Under the pieces are notes generated by a model. The model was not told the DNA's origin. It did not search any database and saw only the letters and a list, made by a program, of their open reading frames with translations. DNA of 64,000 nt, from positions 11,942,037-12,006,036 of the forward strand of contig BSYO01000004.1 in the NCBI GenBank assembly GCA_033239525.1, given 5' to 3'. This document shows positions 57,960-64,000 of this stretch, one piece after another. This stretch comes from Nepenthes gracilis (taxonomy: Eukaryota > Streptophyta > Magnoliopsida > Caryophyllales > Nepenthaceae). Made by a program: the position numbers and the translations under genes. Positions within the stretch are counted from its first letter, which is position 1, and each line of letters opens with the position of its first letter.

Positions 57960-59647
57960 AGTAATTATGATATGATTTATATAATAACTCCCCATTTTGA
58001 TCCTCTTGTTGTATCTACGGTCATTTCGGATAGTACTCTCGACTACCAATTGAGATGAGTCTTCATTGATAATGAAAGTTTGAGAAATTTACTGTATCTT
58101 GAGACTTATTGTATACTCAAGAAAAAGGACCAGTCGAGGGACCCCTATATAGGCTAAATAATAAACCCATTTTGGTCTAGAAAACTATTCAACTAGAGGT
58201 CACACTATAGACATATCTAAAAATAATATATTATATGCTCACATTTCTAGTATTTGACCTACCTTTAATCTACAATGCCATTTAGGGATGACCATGTCTA
58301 ATTGCATTCAGAGTAGTGACATTGATCCCACATCTCAAAATAAAATTCATGACAGCATCTAGTAACAGAGAGGCCCTAGGCAACCAAGTCACTGACCGAA
58401 CGTGCTACTTATCTCACGTCAATCAAGTGATTCCAAATAAGACGATTGAAGACTTCGACCTTCGAGAAGAAGTAACACTACAGCAAGGATAGTTTGGTGA
58501 GACAGCTAATCAAATCCCATTAGATTTGAATGAGTTTGAGAAATGTGTGTAGATTGGAAGCCCTCTACTAAGTCACCTATGTGAACAGCTGATGACTTTC
58601 CTTTTGTAGAACTCAGGTGTGTTTGCAAGGATATCCATTGACATGCCAGATCTTTTGACCGAAGTGATGATCTACAGGTTGGGTCTTGATTCTGGTTACA
58701 AATCGGTCAAGTAAAAGTGGAGGAACCACTCTACCGAAAAGCTAATTTCCATGAAAGAAGAAATTTGGAAACTAATTAACACAACCTTCATAAGGGAAAT
58801 TCAATAATGTAGTACTTGTCAAGAAAAATAATAGAAAATAACGGATGTACGTCGACTTTACCGATATGAATAAAGTATGTCCGAAAGACAATTTTTTTGT
58901 TACCAATAATCGATTTGTTGGTAGGCTCAATATTTGGACACAAGCAGTTAAGTTTTGTGAACTCCTATTTAGGTCACAGCCAGATTTAGATGATCCTGAT
59001 ATGAATAGCACACCTCATTCATGACTGACCAGGGGATATATTGTTACAAAGTCATACCCATAGGTTTGAAAAAAGTGGAAGTCACATACTAGAGGTTGGT
59101 TAACAAAATATTCGAGGCACAAATCGAATGAAATATAGAGGTATATATGGACAACATGCTTGTTAAAAGTATAGCAGCCAACAATCATATTCATTATTTA
59201 AGTGAAACTTTTAAGGTGCTCTGAGCACACCGGATGAAACTAAATCTAACAAAGTGCGTGTTCAAAGTGACATTTGTAAAGTTCCTTAGATTTATTGTGT
59301 CTCAGTGGAGAATAAAAGTAAACCCCAAGAAGATGAGAGCTATCATGGATATGAATCTACATCGAACCGTAAAAAAAATCCAAAGACTAATCGAGAGGCT
59401 CATAACACTTTCACATTTCCTAGCGAAATCAGCAGAGAAATATTTTCCATTCTTCAAGGCCATAAGAGAAATAAGGCAAATAGTTTCCAGTAAACGGTAG
59501 ACTGCCCAATGGCCTTACATAAACTAAAGAAATACCTTGCTAATCTATCTCTCTTGACCTCTTCGAATGAAGGTAAGGAATTATATTTTTACTTGGTAAT
59601 ATTTGACATGGCACTAAACTCTGCCCTAATGAGGCAATAATTCAAGG
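57960..59647 (+). pseudogene. Tat-like element pol (protease, RT, RNase H), broken
   Basis: Protease text is at 57985-58100 (PHFDPLVVSTVISD, then a degenerate VFIDNESLRNLLY in place of D-S-G). A YNAI-G-P-like segment lies near 58275. RT starts at about 58620 with MPDLLTEVMIYRLGLDSGY and has the catalytic box as VYMDNML at 59141-59160, with the second Asp changed to Asn. The following KLNLTKCVFKV and the VNPKKMRAIMDM block at 59311-59350 are typical, and RNase H begins near 59520. The reading frame is lost repeatedly. Copia element I is inserted at 59648, so the rest is not in the window. Confidence 0.85.
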
Positions 59648-60569
59648 TGAAAAAGACGTTTTGCCTCAAATTGCACAATAAAGTTTTGACCCCGAGTAGG
59701 ATAAGTGGAAGCAGTACAAAATCAAATATTCAATACATGTAAAAAATATTTATATCTAGATGATACGAGTATAAAAATAAAGTAATAATAATAATAATAA
59801 GACAATCTTTTTAGTGACGAAGGAAAAACTCGATACCCATAGTAATCGAGAAAAACTCTCCGGGTTTTAATGGTCAGGGAAGAAATACACTATGAAAATT
59901 AATTAACAGATTGGGTGGTAACGACGCTCTAACCTAGCCGACTTACTTCCGTCTTGTGATCTCTACCAATGAACTCATTGGATTTGCTCACGGTAACGGA
60001 ACCGGACGCCTTCCAGTCTTCATGTCAATCTTTCTTCTCGAGCCACTTGAATTGCCAAACACAACCGATCACCTTTTTCCATGTACCGACGTCACCAACG
60101 AAGGTAAAATGGTAGAAGTGATGGATCGATAAAGAGAAAGTGGTAAGAAAATCGTTAGCACATGAAACACAATGATTTTCTATCAAGTGGGACGGCTCCA
60201 AATTCATCAATCAAAGCGTTAGGACAAATGAAATATGGTGCATATATATAGAGGGCTCAAAGAACAGCTTTAAAAAATCTACTCGTTGCTGCGACACTTG
60301 AGCGTGGCTCAAACGTGCGGCGAGCACACCGAGGTTTTCACGAGAAGCCCTGTGTGCGCTTGAGTGGGAAGGAAGGGAGCAGTGAGCGCAGGGGTTTGGG
60401 AATTTGGGCTCGAGTGGGTGGAGAGCTTACGGCGAGTGCAGGGGTCTTGGAACCCAGAACGGACAGCTACGAAAATATGTTAATGCAGCACTTTGACGAA
60501 ATATAACATGATATCGACACACGATTATATATGGTCACGAAATATGACAACCATAAAATAACCCTAATA
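59648..60569 (-). mobile_element. Copia element I, 3' LTR
   Basis: This 922-bp minus-strand LTR runs from TATTAGGGTTATTTT (60569) to ...GTCTTTTTCA (59648). It matches the 5' LTR at 62994 onward at roughly 85-88% by eye. TATA (minus CTATATATA) is at 60243-60252, and GC-rich GAGCG words are at 60290-60455. A (TAA)n run is at 59785-59803. Confidence 0.85.
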
Positions 60570-60582
60570 ATCTCCCACTTTG
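60570..60582 (-). other. Polypurine tract of copia I
   Basis: The minus strand reads CAAAGTGGGAGAT directly before the LTR start. Confidence 0.75.
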
Positions 60583-61122
60583 ACAATTCCGTGACAAAAC
60601 ATATAAAGTAAAAAAAAGGTAAAAAAAATACAAGTAAAGGACGGGTTCAAACATTATCAAAATAGAACCCGTGTACATAAAAATCTACATCTAGTGAGAA
60701 ATAAAAATAATACAAGTAAACATGAAAATCTACACTGGCACTACTATGTCGATATTAAGACTGCCGTGTCGATACTATAACTATGTTTCCTAGTCAAACA
60801 TAGTACAAACAGGCATAATATAGGATAATATAATATGACGATAACAATAGAAAAAGAAGACAACTTGCATCATCAAAATGTACGAAGGCAAGGCAGTAGA
60901 AGATATAAAGTCAGCAAGAGACATACAGGAATCACAAAAATCCAAGAAGAACTCCCCCTTATAAAAATAGAATCTCCCCCTAACAAAAATAATAGTATCT
61001 TCTCCTAACTCTATCAATAATAACATCTTTCCTATGTCCCCCTCAAACCACATAGTGAGACACCTTTACTCTTCCTTTTTGTCACGGATAACCAAAGGGT
61101 AATGGAGCTTACTCTTCTTGAT
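60583..61122 (-). other. Copia I internal remainder without pol
   Basis: Between gag and the polypurine tract there is no protease, integrase, RT or RNase H. Three additional G-rich purine runs occur on the minus strand, near 60953, 60973 and 61040. The element is therefore a deletion derivative that could move only with helper proteins. Confidence 0.65.
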
Positions 61123-62950
61123 CTATAATTTTTTACCACATTTTATGGTGTTGCTTAAATTTATCACTTGATCATTTAGATGTTGGATGTGTTGAATTAA
61201 ATGCTCTATCTTAGAGTTTTGCCGAAACTTATTTTGACGTAATGATACGGGGCAGTACGGATGAAAATGGCCAATAATTCCACATCCATGACACGTTGGA
61301 ACAAATTTGGCATAGCCATCGGAAGGGTATATTTGCTTCCTGGTGGAATTAAGACCGAACTTTTTCATACTTGTTAAATTTTGATTGTTTTGTGTATTAG
61401 TACCATTCTTTGGTGAACCTCTGGACAATTTGTCAATATGAGCAGATGAGGGACTATTTTCTCTTGAGATGGACGTGGACCAAATAAATACAGTTCTAGA
61501 ATTAATATTGGCATTTAAGGAATTTTCTGAGTAATCTAACTCGGTTTTTTTTCCTCTTATTTTTTCCAAATAGAGCATATGGTCTAAATTTTTGGACCCA
61601 TTTGTAAATTGTTTTAAACTATTTTGAATAGCCTCTAGATCAGATTCAAGAATCATAATTTTTTCAGTAAAAGGGTTTTTTAGATTTTCAACTTCTTGAA
61701 CTTTTGAATCTAATTTGGACTTAAGAGCTAATTTTTTTTTGTCCATTTTTGTCAATTTATACTTAATGACATATTTGTTTTCTTGATCTGTAGATATTCT
61801 GTAAACAATTTATCATAAAACATCCTGAAAGTCATATAGTTCACATTCTGACTTGCTCTCAGCGTCATCAGATAGCTTAAGAATTGCTTCTAAATGGTCA
61901 TCATTTTCACACATTGAGGTCATAAAGGCTATATACTTGACGGGGCCATCTTTAGAGCATTTTTCAAGCTCTTCTTTTTCGTTATTGTTCAAGGCCACAT
62001 TAGCTTTAAAGGTTTGACCTTATTGGAGTTTAAGGTATGGGCATTCAACACGATAATGACCAAAACCTTTATACTGATGGTATTGAACATTTTAGGTATT
62101 TTTCGATTTGGATTCTTTAAATTCACGTCGGCCTTTCTTCTCAGATTTAGGAGATCTTTTTAAATCTTTATTTGGTTTGTCTGATAAAAATTTATTATTC
62201 TTTAAGAAATTTTTAAAGTTCTTAACAAATAAGAAAAATCTGTCATTGCTACATGATTCTTCATCGAAATCCCGGTTTCTCTCTTCCCTAATGGATTTTA
62301 GGAGATCAATTTATTTTTTCTTCACTGTGGAAGTAAGTGCTCATAAGTTTGAAGGAATTCTACAAGTTCTTCGATCTTCATTTTATCAAGGTCTTTATTT
62401 TCTTCAACAGCGGTGACCTTAGGTCTAAATCGTTCAGGGAATGATCTAAAAATTTTTCTAACAATTCTATTTTCAGATATTCATTCTCCTAAATTAAACA
62501 TAAAATTTACAATATCATTTAATTGTGCATAGAATTCATTAAATGTCTCGTCATCTTTTATTCGTATTTCTTCGAACCTAGTGGTAAGAATTTACAATTT
62601 TACATTTTTAACAAATTTATTACCTTCGTGGGTATTTATAAGAATGTCCCAAGCTTCTTTTGATATCTCACACATAGAAATGTGCTTAATTACTTCAGGT
62701 GACACAGCCTTATTGTTCCAATAGCATGTAAATCCTTACTGTTCCAATTGTATGCATCAAGTTCATCTTTTGTCCATGAGGACAGAGCTTTTGACACATC
62801 ACCATATTTGGGTGGGGTCCACCCGGTTTGGGTGTTAGCCCACACGCACTCATCCATAGATTTGAGGAAAGCTCTTATCCGATCCTTCCAATAGGCATAG
62901 TTGCTCCCATCAAAGAAGAGAGGTACGGAGAGCGATCCACTCGTATACAT
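61123..62950 (-). pseudogene. Copia I gag, frameshifted
   Basis: On the minus strand the frame at 62950-62690 starts MYTSGSLSVPLFFDGSNYAY and continues WKDRIRAFLKSMDE, typical of copia Gag (UBN2/retrotran_gag_2 type). The capsid-like middle (62680-62340; CEISKEAWDIL and RFEEIRIKDDETFNEFY) is in other frames with stops. A charged, coiled-coil-like region at 61998-61560 follows. Then comes a CX2CX4HX4C knuckle, CHGCGIIGHFHPYC, at about 61293-61252. The frame breaks several times, so no full Gag can be made. Confidence 0.85.
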
Positions 62951-62980
62951 CTAGATCAGGGGTCGCAGATCTGGGTAATT

Positions 62981-62992
62981 CTCTGATACCAA
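62981..62992 (-). other. Primer-binding site of copia I
   Basis: The minus strand reads TTGGTATCAGAG, a perfect tRNA-Met type site, one base from the LTR end at 62994. Confidence 0.88.
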
Positions 62993-62993
62993 T

Positions 62994-63135
62994 TGAAAAA
63001 GACATTTCGTCTCAAATTGCACAATAAATTTTTGACTCCGTGCAGGATAAGCGAAAATATTACAAAATTAAATATTCAATACACGTAAAGAATATTTGTA
63101 TCTAGATGATGGAATAATACGAGTATAAAAATAAA

Positions 63136-63169
<34 letters not shown>

Positions 63170-64000
63170 AATGTTTTAGGTAACGTAGGAAAAAACTCGA
63201 TACCCACGGTAATCAATAAAAAACCATTATGACTTCAATGGCCAGGGAAGAAATACACTATAAAAATCAACTTACAGATCGGGTGGTAACGACGCACTAA
63301 CTTAGCTGACTTATTCCTATCTTATGATCCCTACCAAGGAACTCGGATTTTCTCATGGCAACATAACCGGATACCTTTCGATTTTTATGTTAATCTTCCC
63401 TCTCGAACCACTTAAATTGCCAAACAAGGCCGAATTGCCTTCTTCCACATACCAACGTCACCAAAGAAGGTAGAAGGGTAGAAGTGATGGATCGATAAAG
63501 AGAAAGTGGTGAGAAAACCATTAGTACATAAAACACAATAATCTAACTAAAATTTTCTCAATTTGGAGCAAGATTAAAGAGTGGAAGAGGATTTTCTCTC
63601 AAGTGGGATGGCTCCAAATTCATCAATCAAAGCATTAGGGCAAATGAAATAAGGTGTAGATATATATAGAGGGCTCAAAAAATAGTTTAAAAAAATCGCC
63701 CGTTGCCCGCGGCGTTCGAGTGGGGCTCTAGCACACAGTGAGTGCATTGAGGGTTTCACGAGAAACCTTGTGTGCGCTCGAGCGAGAAGGAAGTGAGCAG
63801 CGAATGCAGGGGCTTAGGAATTTGGGCTTGAGCGTGTGGAGAGTTTATGGTGAGCGCAGGGGTTCGGGAAATTTGGTTCGAGTAGGTGGAGAGCTTACGG
63901 TGATCGCAATGCTCTTGAAACCCAGAATGGACAGCTACGAAAATATGTTGATGTAGGGCTTCGACGAAATATAACCCGACATTGGCATACGATTACATAT
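62994..64000 (-). mobile_element. Copia element I, 5' LTR, continues past window
   Basis: At least 1007 bp of the LTR is present, ending TGTCTTTTTCA (minus) at 62994. TATA (minus TCTATATATA) is at 63661-63670, and GC-rich words (CGTTCGAGTGGGGCTC, CGCTCGAGCG) are at 63700-63905. A (TAA)11 run lies at 63137-63169, longer than in the 3' LTR. The LTR start lies beyond the window. Confidence 0.85.

Overview
This is plant nuclear DNA. It holds one intact host gene with spliceosomal introns, encoding a cell-wall glycosidase. The rest is mostly LTR retrotransposons of types found in flowering plants (Ty3/gypsy Tekay-like chromovirus, Ty3/gypsy Tat-like, Ty1/copia), AT-rich intergenic DNA and a nuclear copy of mitochondrial DNA. 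The sequence does not identify the species. The intron sizes and transposon load suit an angiosperm with a medium or large genome, probably a woody eudicot; that is inference.

Layout. 1-2911: a long LTR (D) with a 49-bp minisatellite, inserted in the gag of a copia element (J) whose 5' LTR is 3067-3816. 3817-5726: unassigned. 5727-17458: a decayed Tekay-type chromovirus (A) on the minus strand, with a second element (B, 10450-14885) inserted in its zinc-knuckle codons. 17459-19516: AT-rich, no gene. 19517-20534: solo copia LTR. 21694-30321: a four-exon GH17 beta-1,3-glucanase-like gene with X8 domain and GPI signal. Its 4.9-kb second intron carries a mitochondrial insertion (rrn26, rps3 and group II intron pieces) and LTR-like sequence. 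30322-37239: AT-rich, with one minisatellite. 37240-59647: a plus-strand Tat-like element that appears split by a large minus-strand gypsy element (F, 37767-56354), which in turn holds two solo LTRs (E and G'), a truncated LTR (H) and a tandem duplication. 59648-64000: a copia element (I) that keeps only gag, nested in the Tat polymerase.

The glucanase gene is the only gene judged functional. Every transposon reading frame has stops or frameshifts. Nearly all LTR elements lie on the minus strand, opposite the gene; the Tat-like element is the exception.

The most notable pattern is regulatory. LTRs of different families carry short repeat arrays at matching places: WRKY-type W-box arrays 180-420 bp upstream of the TATA box, GC-rich GCTCGAGCG-like word arrays just upstream of TATA, and family-specific minisatellites in the presumed transcribed leader. 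I found no CRISPR array, tRNA gene, or clearly new biochemical system.
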